In this document: positions 22,483 through 34,400 of the stretch, in pieces
How the letters are laid out: every line of letters begins with the position of its first letter
Numbering within the stretch: the stretch's first letter is position 1
Source of the DNA: Mercenaria mercenaria
Lineage: Eukaryota; Mollusca; Bivalvia; Venerida; Veneridae
Length of the DNA: 64,000 bases
Direction: 5' to 3'
Assembly (NCBI RefSeq): GCF_021730395.1
Contig: NC_069367.1
Coordinates: 2,912,501 to 2,976,500 of the forward strand
Position numbers and translations under genes: made by a program
The notes under the pieces: model-generated
The model's database searches: none
Told to the model about the DNA's origin: nothing
The model's input: only the letters and a program-made list of their open reading frames with translations

Positions 22483-25400
22483 GTATGCTTTTGAAATATT
22501 TGGTTTAAACATATTTTATTTCCAAATATGTACATTTCAATTAATTAGTTACTGCATACATAAATTTTGGATTGGACTGGAAGCCAGTAGGCTTTTTGAA
22601 GTCCTCTCCATTGAAATGTTTCGTTTTTTTTAAAGCACCGTGACCAACTGGTTCCACTGCCCTTCGCCGTTTTAGGTTGATAAGGCGAAAAGTATTCCCA
22701 GTTATCTTACGGATAATCGGTAATTCTGCGTATCTCCGAAAACTTTTATTTTATTATATACCAATATAAATTCTGTCAAAAATACAGCTTGCATTTCATA
22801 AAGAAATACGAACAGGCTGAAAAAATCCCATATTGTACCTTCCAAAATCCCGTATTGTACCGGACTACTTTCATAAATAAGCATGCGCTGACACAGTTAT
22901 ATAAATAGCGCACACAAAAACATCACTCATTTTAAAACATTTAAGATTTCTTTTGATTACAAATAAACCAACAAATAGGCGAAGGTGTATAATAAAAGGG
23001 TCATTAAAACAGTAGCTCGATCTGGGATTTTGTTTTCGGCTCTCGTGGATTTTTGCAAGGACGCGCGCATATCTTCACTCTTAAATAAAACGACACTCAG
23101 CTTCTGAACGTGTGGTTATGGTATAAGCCACTAAATTTTGCTTCAGCTGAAGGATTTACAGTGGCCTACGTCATTGTTAACGTTATAGTATGGAAGCTCT
23201 ACATTTTCAGTTTGTAGCTGTTGCCTCAAGAGACCAAGATAGGGCTCAAAAATTCGCTGATAAGTTCCATTTTAAGAAAGCATACGGCTCATATGAAGAA
23301 CTTGCTCAGGACAAAGACGTGGGTAAGAATTCAAATGCTCGATGATAAAGACTTTTTGGTATATAGATATATAAAGAGAATCGAACCTTAACTACCGAGT
23401 TATCTACATTTTGATCAAATACTTATTCATATTCTATTGTGGCTAATTTGTACCATTTCGTTTTTCTACTAATACAAACGCCGTTATGGTGCCCAGCCAA
23501 AATTCGTCCTACATTCGTCGCCCCTCGAAACGTCGTTGAGCATTAAGAACCGATAAAAAAGCGTATGCTTTCTTCAAACAAGCTTTAAATGAACTGTGGT
23601 CCAGTAGTAGAACACTTGGGTACCAGGAATCGATGCATGTCATGAGCTCTGCAATTTCTGAAATGATGTTCATAGTATTTCCTACTTACACAGTCTGAGT
23701 ACAGGTTTTAACCAATATTGTAGTAGGAAGTTGTGTAGCAGTGCTCTACACGTTAAAGATTTAAGCAGTCCATTCGGAAAAAAAAACTTGGATATGTTAG
23801 CCGGACATCACTCCCCATCTATTCAATTTCCTTCTGATGCACATCCTACTGTAACACCGACCCGTCGAGATGGACCGGAATAATACTTAATTTGTACTTC
23901 ACTCGCGGTTTCATTTATATAGTTGTTTTATTATCAGAGGTTGTTTACATCGGAACTGTCCACATTAGTCACGCGGAACTGTCAATCAAAATGTTGAAAG
24001 CAGGAAAGCACGTGATCTGTGAGAAGCCAATGGGAATGAATTACAAACAAGTGAAACAAGTCCTAGATGTTGCCAAGGAACAGAAACGTTTGTTTGTAGA
24101 GGTAAGTTCCCTGAAACTTGCAAGTAAAAAGTAAATTTAATATTCCTAAACTTGCAATTAAAATCATTTCGTTGAGGCAAGTTTCATACATTTGCATATG
24201 AAGACTGCTTCTTGTTGAAGTAAGTTCTACAAACTTGCAAGGAAAATAGCTTTTTACAGAAATAAGATTCCTAATTTTGCAAGTAAAATCTTCTTTTTGT
24301 AAATGAAAGTTTCATATATGTACTTGCAAAGTGAAATCTGCTATTTGTAGATGTAATGTTCTTAATTTACTATCGAAAGATAGGCCTTAGACCTTACATT
24401 ACATATTTGATTTGTGGAGTAGCTTATTGAAAGATAGGCCTAAGACTTTACATTACATATTTGCTGTGCGGAATAACTTAATGAAAAATAGGCCTATGGC
24501 CTTACATTACATATTTGCTGTGTGGAATAGCTTAATGAAAGATAGGCCTATGCCCTTACATTACATATTTGCTGTGTGGAATAGCTTAATGAAATATAGG
24601 CCTATGACCTTACATTACATATTAGCTGTGTGGAATAGCTTAATGAAAAATAGGCCTATGACCTTACATTACATATTTGCTGTGTGGAATAGCTAATCGA
24701 AAGATAGGCCTATAACCTTACATTACATATTTGCTGTGTGGAAAAGCTTAATGAAAGATAGGGCTATGATCTTATGTTACATATTTGCTTTGTGGAGTAG
24801 CTTATTGAAAGATAGGCCTATGACCTTACATTAGATATTTCCTGTGTGGAATAGCTTAATGAAAGATAGAGCTATGACCTTACGTTACATATTTGCTTTG
24901 TGGAGTAGCTTAATGAAAGATAGGCCCATGACCTTACATTACATATTTGCTGTGTGGAATAGCTAATCGAAAGATAGGCTATACCTTACATTACATATTT
25001 GCTGTGTGGAGAAAGCTTAATGAAAGATAGGGCTATGATCTTATGTTACATATTTGCTTGTGGGAATAGCTTATTGAAAGATAGGCCTATGACCTTACAT
25101 TAGATATTTCCTGTGTGGAATAGCTTAATGAAAGATAGAGCTATGACCTTACGTTACATATTTGCTTTGTGGAGTAGCTTATTGAAAGATAGGACTATGA
25201 CCTTACATTACATATTTCCTGTGTGGAATAGCTTAATGAAAGATAGGGCTATGACCTTACGTTACATATTTGCTTTGTGGAGTAGCTTATTGAAAGATAG
25301 GCCTATGACCTTACGTTACATATTTCCTGTGTGGAATAGCTTATTGAAAGATAGGCCTAAGACCCTACATTACATATTTGCTTTGTGGAGTAGCTTATTG

Positions 25401-28400
25401 AAAGATAGGCCTATGATCTTACATTACATATTTTCTGTGTGGAATAGCTTAATGAAAGATATGCCTATGATCTTACATTACATATTTCCTGTGTGGAGTA
25501 GCTTATTTAAAGATAGGCCTAAGACTTTACACTACATATTTGCTTTGTGGAGTAGCTTATTGAAAGAATTGCCTATGACCTTACATAACAGATTTTGCTG
25601 TGTGGATTAGCTTAATGAAAGGTAGCCATGAAACCTTATATTACATATTTGCTGTATGGAGTAGCTTAATGAAAGATATGCCTAAGACCCTACATTACAT
25701 ATTTGCTGTGTGGAGTAGCTTAATCTAAGATATGTCTAAGACCCTACGTTACATATTTGCTGTGTGGAGTAGCTTAATGAAAGATATGCCTTAGACCCTA
25801 CAGTACATATCTGCTGTGTGGAGTAGCTTTTGAAAGATAGACCTAAGACCTTACGTTACACATGTGGAGTAACGTATTTAAAGGTAGGCCTATGATCTTA
25901 CATTACACATTTGATTTGTGGAGTAGCTTAATGAAAGATATGCCTATGCCCTAACGTTACATATTTGCTGTGTGGAATAGCTTAATGAAATATAGGCCTA
26001 TGACCTTACATTACATATTTGCTGTGGGGAGTAGTTTTATGAAAGATATGCCTAAGACCTTACACTATATATGAGCCGTGCCATGGGAAAACCAACATAG
26101 TGGGTGTGCGACCAGCATGGATCCAGACCAGCCAGCGCACCCGCACAGTCTGGTCAGGATCCATGCTGTTCGCTAACAGTTTCTCCAATTCCAATAGGCT
26201 TTAAAAGCGAACAGCATGGAGCCTGACCAGACTGCGCGGATGCGCAGGCTGGTCTGGATCCATGCTGATCGCACACCCACTATGTTGGTTTTCCCATGGC
26301 ACGGCTCATATTTGCTTTGTGGGGTAGCTTATTGAAAGATAGACCTATGACCCTACGTTACGAATTTGTTGTGTGGAGTAGCTTATTGAAAGGTAGGCAT
26401 ATGACCTTACATTACATATTTGCTGTGTGGAGTAGTTTTATGAAAAATATGCCCAAGACCTTAAATTTCATATTTGCTTTGTGGAGTAGTTTATTGAAAG
26501 ATAGGCCTATGACCTCGCGTTACATATTTGCTGTGTGGAATAGCTTAATGAAAGATAGGCCTATGACCTTACATTACATATTTGCTGTGTGGAGTAGCTT
26601 ATTGAAAGATAGACCAAAGACCTTACATTACATATTTGCTGTGTGACGTAGCTTATTGAAAGATATGGTCGGTCTGTACATACTAGCTCTGTGGATTAAC
26701 TCATTGAAAGATATGGTCTAAATGTTCACTACTGTAACAGTGTGGGGTAGCTTATTGAAAAAGATAACCCTAATTACCATACACATTTACTGTGTGGAAA
26801 TTATTGAAAAAAATTGCCTAACCATACATAACCATTGATGTGGAGTCGTCAGACTCTTGTGTTGTTTTATCAAAATATATGGTTGTTTTGTTATTATCTA
26901 GGCTGTATGGAGTCGCTGGTTCCCGGTGTATGAGAAGATACGTGAAGAGCTGGCTACTGGCTGCATTGGTGATCCGAGGCTGGTACAAGCCAATTTCTGT
27001 ATACCTATAGCAAACGTTGGCAGAATAAACGATATAAAGGTCGGCGGAGGAGGGCTTCTTGACATTGGAATTTATGTTGTCCAGTTTGCAGTTTTTGTTT
27101 ACAACGAAATGCCGGAAACTATTACCGTTGTCGGGAATATGCGAGGAGGTATTATGTGAAACATTGAACTCCATGTACAACTGAAACTTGATATCTCGAA
27201 CTTCTTTATCTAAAATTTTCGGCTATCGCGAAGAAACTTTGAAGTCCCGTCCCATAAGCACGTTCTCAAAATATCATTTTAAGTCGAATTTCGGTTATCT
27301 CGAAGTAAAACTCTCGATTCCTTTGAACTCGAGATACCAAGTTTCAACGTCTGTATTTTGCAACAAGGTAAAGTTTGATTACTTACCGAGTTTCAACGTC
27401 TGTATTTTGCAACAAGGCAAAGCTTGATTACATACACAAGGGGCAGGACGTGAAGTGGTTGCACACTTGGTTCAAGCGAGCGAAATGGTCGCAAACTTAC
27501 AAAATGGCGGATATTTTCTGAAATCATCGCGTGTTCGCTTGCTTTTTTATCAGGTAAGTGGGTTTCTACGGTACTTTGAACTCTATGAATATGTGCATGC
27601 ATCAGTTCTATGTCTACGTCACACTCGGTTTTGCGTTTCAGGGTTGTAGATTTTAAATTCTCGAAGTTATTGAAGTTATAAAATGGTCATGTCCATGTTT
27701 TGAAATTTGAACTGTGTCGTTTCTTGCCGTTTTTAACACTCTAATGATTAAACTAGCCTGTTTTTGGACCCTTAAACGAGACAAAACAACTAATTGTGAA
27801 GAACTCTGTATACGTTTGGCTCTGCATGTTTTCGGGATAGTGCTTTACCAAAATAAATCTTGTTCAAGCTCTTTTTTGTTGCAAACTTGTACTTCAAGCA
27901 ATTTTTGTTGCAAACTTTTTCTGAAAAAGTAGTGTCCAACTACATTTGTATCAGAGAATGTTTGTTGTGCAACTCGTGTACATTTCTTTTCTGTTTAGGG
28001 TCGTACATTTTTAAAGCATCAAATAGCCCTTTGATGTTTTAATATAACTGTTGATAAAAAAAACCTTATCATGTTTTCATGAAACCTGGTAGGATTAGGG
28101 TTAGTGTTCATACATAATTTTAACATCTTCCCTGTTTATGGATTCAGCTGTCTAGATTGCAAGCAGAAAACAAACTTTCGGAGACTATTGTGTATAGAAG
28201 CATTTTGTCTTTTGGATCTTGTCCATCTATACACACTATACAGATAACGACTTTAACATGCAGTTGTTTTCTTTCAGATCTTTTCAGGTCTAAATGCTAT
28301 GATCATCAGACGCTATTATGACCCGAGAGCATGAACATGAATCTTCATTAGTTGAACAAACTACGCTAACACGTATATCAGAAATGACCGTTAGGTAAGT

Positions 28401-31400
28401 GTTACTGGTATCAAAGACAATTTATGAAATTTTGTAAGCCTATTCTTATTTTCTATTCCTTTTCTGAACCAACAATTTTAGCAACCTGAAGTCAGATACA
28501 TTTTTGCGTAATATTATAGTAAACACAAACAATGTTGGTTACCAACCAGTAATGAAAAGTAAATTAATTGCAGTGCCATTATACAGAAGACATATAAGTA
28601 TTGCTACAGAAATGAATGGCATGGACCAACATAAATGCCGTTTACTTGCAAAATTTATCTTAATTGTTAGAAACAAAACAAAAGCGTCAAGTGAAACAGT
28701 GTATAATGTTGAATTTTCAGTTCTTTATATTGTATATTGTTAATTTTGCATTTACATTGCAATATATTACACAATTTACCAGTTTTACTTTTTATTGCAG
28801 AGATCACGAGTTTAACCGAGGGAAAGGAAGCATACCAAAGTATAGAACATTAAGAAAATTGGATGATATACCAAGGGGTGTTCGGCCAGTTAGGTCACTT
28901 TACAGAGTTGATGAGTCCACTAAGTCTATATTTTGAACGACCTCACAAATTAAAATACAGCGCAACAGTTACGCTGTATACAGTGGATTGAAATTGATAA
29001 ACTATAACAAGAAAATGTTCGGCTGCGATTAAATCCGTCTTCTCTGAAAATACAAACATAATTATGATGTTTTCTGCTGATTGCCACCACAAATTTAAAT
29101 GCCAAATCTACTGTTTTCAATTTTGCCTTAATAAAATTGCTTGTGTCCAAGATTACATCTTTTTGGATACCGTGCAACTTGGATTTTGCCTTTTCCGAAG
29201 TTGTTTGTGGTATGTCTTTCTGTTTAAAGCCATTCAATTTTCCAACCAGAAACTTTAAACGACAAAATTAAGCACGTGACAAAATGATAAGAATTACATT
29301 CATGGTTCAGCAGATGTTACACTGTAACATAGATGAGTTAAACATTTTATTTCAGTTTTACTCTCATTGTACATCGTCCATGTGTTTTAGTGTTAGTATC
29401 GAATTATTTATTGTTTTGATACACAGTAGTATGACTTATAAGATATTCAAAGACGACTATTTATGTTTCAGAAACAAAATATGAACTATGCCGCATGTCC
29501 GTAAAGGGGTATTTTACATGTATCTTATCACCAATACTCAAAAGCCTTGTTTCGTATTATGATCATGTTATATCGACACAAGATTGCGCAGGTGGATAAA
29601 CAACTATTATAACTTGTAATGAGCTCAAAACATTTTGCATCATAATTATATCTTAAGACTGGGATATATTTTTGTACAATTAATCTAGAAATGTAACATA
29701 AAGCGATACGACATTTATGTCATTATGTTATTACATCACTGTTGTATATAAATGTGTTGCGTTTTTTTCTATCAAAACTACCTGTACTAATATTTTACGA
29801 AAAACAGTTTTTATGAACAAATCATATATCCTGGTAGTTTGTTGTTTCATGTGACGACAAAATGTGTTGAATCAAAGACCGTGAACGGGGTTTCTTTTCG
29901 CAAATACCACATTCCAGAGGAGAATTCCCACCGCTGTCGCGGTCTTGCGTTTTTACCTGAAAAATAAATTGAACAAGTAAATACAATACTGTAGATTTCA
30001 GATCGATTGAAATTAAAAATAAGTTTGCTATATATTAGTTCGATTATAATATTTCTTTTATGTACAATATCTTTAACAAATTTTCTGTCAATTATAAATA
30101 CAGGTCAATGGAGATGGGAACTTAGAATTTGGACTAAGAATTGAGACGAGAACTTGTCAGATTATCCGTTTTGCATTAAGTAATTTCTTTGGCAAGTGCA
30201 CACCATAGCAAAACCGGCTACATCGTATTATTTCACTGATCTTCCAAAATCACACAAAAGCTATAAATAAGTCTCTGTTTTGTGCCCAAAAGTCGTTATA
30301 CCTGATAAGAAATAGAAATCTGAAATTTCGCGCTATCTGTTGCAACTTTGAGGAAATTTATGATTTGCCTCTTCAACCAGTTGCACAATAAACATTCACT
30401 GAGAGTTGGACATTTTTTTTCAGAAAAAAGTTTGCAACAGAAATTGCTTGAAGTACAAGTTTGCAACAAAAAAGAGCTTGAACAAGATTTATTTGGGTAT
30501 AGCACTATCCCGAAAACATGCAGAGCCAAACGTTTACAGAATTCTTCACAATTAGTTGTTTTGTCTCGTTTAAGGGTCCAAAAACAGGCTAGTTTAATCA
30601 TTAGAGTGTTAAAAACGGCAAGAAACGACACAGTTCAAATTTCAAAACATGGACATGACCATTTTATAACTTCAATAACTTCGAGAATTTAAAATCTACA
30701 ACCCTGAAACGCAAAACCGAGTGTGACGTAGACATAGAACTGATGCATGCACATATTCATAGAGTTCAAAGTACCGTAGAAACCCAGTTACCTGATAAAA
30801 AAGCAAGCGAACACGCGATGATTTCAGAAAATATCCGCCATTTTGTAAGTTTGCGACCATTTCGCTCGCTTGAACCAAGTTTGCAACCACTTCATGTCCT
30901 GCCCCTTGATACAGAACAGTATAAAGTTAAGAAGGTAAGCTTAGAGATACCGAGTTTCAACGTCTGGATCTTGCAACAAGGCAAAGCTTGATTACATACA
31001 GAACAGTATAAAGTTAAGAAGGTAAGCTTTCAACGTCTGGATCTTGCAACAAGGCAAAGCTTGATTACATACAGAACAGTATAAAGTTAAGAAGGTAAGC
31101 TTGGAGATACCGGGTTTCAACGTCTGGATATTGCAACAAGACAAAGCTTGATTACATACAGAACAGTATAAAGTTAAGAAGGTAAGCTTGGAGATACCGA
31201 GTTTCAACGTCTGGATCTTGCAAAAGGCAAAGCTTGATTACATACAGAACAGTATAAAGGTAAGAAGGTAAGCTTTGAGATACCGAGTTTCAACGTCTGG
31301 ATCTTGCAACAAGGCAGAGCTTGATTACATACAGAACAGTATAAAGGTAAGAAGGTAAGCTTTGAGATACCGAGTTTCAACGTCTGGATCTTGCAACAAG

Positions 31401-34400
31401 GCAGAGCTTGATTACATACAGAACAGTATAAAGTTAAGAAGGTAAGCTTTGAGATACCGAGTTTCAACGTCTGGATCTTGCAACAAGGCAAAGCTTGATT
31501 ACATACAGAACAGTATAAAGTTAAGAAGGTAAGCTTGGAGATACCGGGTTTCAACGTCTGGTTCTTGCAACAAGGCAAAGCTTGATTACATACAGAACAG
31601 TATAAAGTTAAGAAGGTAAGCTTGGAGATACCGGGTTTCAACGTCTGGATCTTGCAACAAGGCAAAGCTTGATTACATACAGAACAGTACAAAGTTAAGA
31701 AGGTAAGCTTGGAGATACCGGGTTTCAACGTCTGGATCTTGCAACAAGGCAAAGCTTGATTACATACAGAACAGTACAAAGTTAAGAAGGTAAGCTTGGA
31801 GATACCGGGTTTCAACGTCTGGATCTTGCAACAAGGCAAAGCTTGATTACATACAGAACAGTATAAAGTTAAGAAGGTAAGCTTGGAGATACCGAATTTC
31901 AACGTCTGGATCTTGCAACAAGGCAAAGCTTGATTACATACAGAACAGTATAAAGGTAAGACGGTAAGCTTGGAGATACCGGGTTTCAACGTCTGGATAT
32001 TGCAACAAGGCAAAGCTTGATTACATACAGAACAGTATAAAGTTAAGAAGGTAAGCTTGGAGATACCGGGTTTCAACGTCTGGATCTTGCAACAAGGCAA
32101 AGCTTGGCTACATACAGAACAGTATAAAGTTAAGAAGGTAAGCTTGGAGATACCGAGTTTCAACGTCTGGATCTTACAACAAAGCAAAGCTTGATTACAT
32201 ACAGAACAGTATAAAGGTAAGAAGGTAAGCTTGGAGATACCGAGTTTCAACGTCTGGATCTTGCAACAAGGCAAAGCTTGATTACATACAGAACAGTATA
32301 AAGTTAAGAAGGTAAGCTTGGAGATACCGAGTTTCAACGTCTGGATCTTGCAACAAGGTAAATCTTGATTACATACGGAACAGTATAAAGTTAAGAAGGT
32401 AAGCTTTGTAAAAATCTAGTATGCGGCTCGCTTGGTTCTTTGTATGAAATGACAGACAGAAGTGGTTTTCACATATAATTTTTTCCTATCCGCCTCATTT
32501 GAGCACATTTTCTTCATTTATTTCTTTCCGCCGCATTCAGTTCTTTTTGTTCTTTAAAGATAGGGGTTATTTGGTTCCCTGTCTTTTTATGGTTCAAAAT
32601 GTGGATTATATAGAAAATTTTCTGTTTTGAAAGACCCATTTCTCTTGGTCACTTTTAAATTTCCTTGCCATGCACTTCCTGTTTTTTGGAACTGTTCGGC
32701 GTTTTAGCTAGTTTCGTAGTAAAATCCTACACATAGGTGAGCCGGCATAATATTTTCAATTTCAGCGTAACTAGTATTTAAGCGGCAATTGATAAAATTG
32801 CAATTTATTATTATTTATATTGTTTGTATCTAACTGGATATATCTCTGCGTCAGAAAACCATTTGTAGTAATTCGTCCCAGGTCAAACAATATCAGCAAT
32901 AGTACATATCGTTTTTGTCTTAAGTTTATAAGTATCATCAGATTAGAACAATTGTATTAATATTCTTACTTATAAACATGTCGTTTATCAAAAAATCAAT
33001 CAAGGTCTTCGAGTGGTTTGCCGCCCGATTTATCACAGTTCAGAGTTAAGATGCGCAGGAATTATATGTAAGCATCTCAACGATGTGCGGTGGTAAATTA
33101 GGCGAAAAACCACTAATTGAAATATTTTGATCAAAATCAGCCTTGACTTCATTTGTCCGAATAGTAATGAACCGGACGTCATGTGGCAATTTGGCGTCAT
33201 AATTGGCGTCATAATGCTCTTGCTGGTCCCAGCATGAAACGTTGTATATCGCTGTATATACAAAGCTAGGTGGTTTTCTTTATATAACATGCAATCAATT
33301 CAGTGGAGCAATTCACCTTGTTATATATGCTCTTTATGTAAATTGTTTCGCATAATAAGTCATTTTTCAAAATATATATTATTCAGACGTGGATGAGAGT
33401 GCTTGCATTATACTTAAATACAAAAATGGAGCAATGGCTAATTTGACATATCATACGGATGCTGGAACGGGAAATAACACGGCGACTATTCTAGGGAAAA
33501 AAGGCCGCATACAGGTATACCAAAGTAACTGTTATATTTATCACATAATAGTTATAAATCATTAAATATTCTATTTAGACAATATGTAATATTGCCCTTG
33601 TATCAGCGTCCAAAAAACAAAAAAAAAACCTGGACTAAATACAACTATTCTAGAGAAAGATTCCACACACGATAAATGTTCCGTTGAATGACTACTTTTC
33701 CCACTTTTGCTTGGCAAATCACAGGTGTATGAAAACTAGTTTCTAGATAGCCGCAAAATGGCAAAACTCCGTCTGTTAAATTGGCACGTTATGTATCAAA
33801 TTTTACATTCATCTACTATTTCATATCTTCTGTCTTTATTTGTTCGTAACAAAAGAACCCTAACCTCTGAGAAACAAATGTCTTATAAGTTCCCTATATA
33901 TTGTTTAGGAAAATCCAAAATAGGATTTTCAAAATACTAATCCGCTTTTAAATGCATTTTATAAAGATATAGAAATCTAAAATTTCTATTATTTCTTATA
34001 GCGACAAAAAAGATGAAAACAAGATTATTGCTTCAGACAGCAGTATTTTTGTTATTTTGGTACGAGGATCTGTCTCACCATTTATCAATTTTGTAGGTAG
34101 ACTCCCCTTTTCACTGTCCTACAACCATGACAAGTTCTTCCGGAACCTTCAAGTTTGCACTGAAGGACGGGGACTACTTTCACGGCAATAGTGCCGGACT
34201 CCATTACGAGGCTGCTGCAGTACGGGAGTGTATAAACAAAGGTAATTCTCTAAGGTTTATAGCCTGTTATTCTAACAAATTGCTACCAACAGGAGAGTGT
34301 ATATGTAAACAAGCAGAACACGTGATGTTGACACATCTCTTAATATACGCGCATTCAATGGCAAAGCGTAAAAGATATAACGGCCCCATAACGCATATTT

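Larger units (their letters stand above)
27437..30908. mobile_element. 3.47 kb element with about 540 bp terminal inverted repeats and 5 bp target duplication
   Basis: Ends read CAAGGGGCAGGACGTGAAGT and the complement. Near-identical arms span 27437-27978 and 30372-30908. ATACA at 27432-27436 and 30909-30913 is a single ATACA in the 87 bp unit (GATTACATACAGAACAG), so the event is a clean insertion with a 5 bp duplication into the array. The 2.4 kb interior has a spliceable plus-strand ORF (28318-28936) and a minus-strand zinc-finger exon (29822-29956), but no transposase that I recognise. Five-base duplications fit few DNA-transposon groups (Transib is one, but its usual terminal CAC motif is absent). 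The family is unassigned. Confidence 0.85.

Noticed and set aside
24412-26646. Frames of 94-165 residues with an 18-residue repeat
   Set aside because: Product of the 54 bp minisatellite in DHDH intron 3.
26818-27180. 120-residue minus-strand frame
   Set aside because: Antisense shadow of DHDH exon 4.
27455-30890. Paired frames (64 and 72-111 residues) repeated in opposite orientation
   Set aside because: They are the two inverted arms of the 3.47 kb element. Identity reflects arm similarity, not protein conservation.
27437-30908. Polinton-type origin for the long inverted-repeat element
   Set aside because: Far too short, no capsid-type or polymerase-type frame, and a 5 bp rather than 6 bp duplication.
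31204-32337. 377-residue minus-strand frame made of 29-residue repeats
   Set aside because: It is the 87 bp array read in its open frame; the period is a multiple of three and there is no start context or domain. It lies antisense in a DHDH intron.
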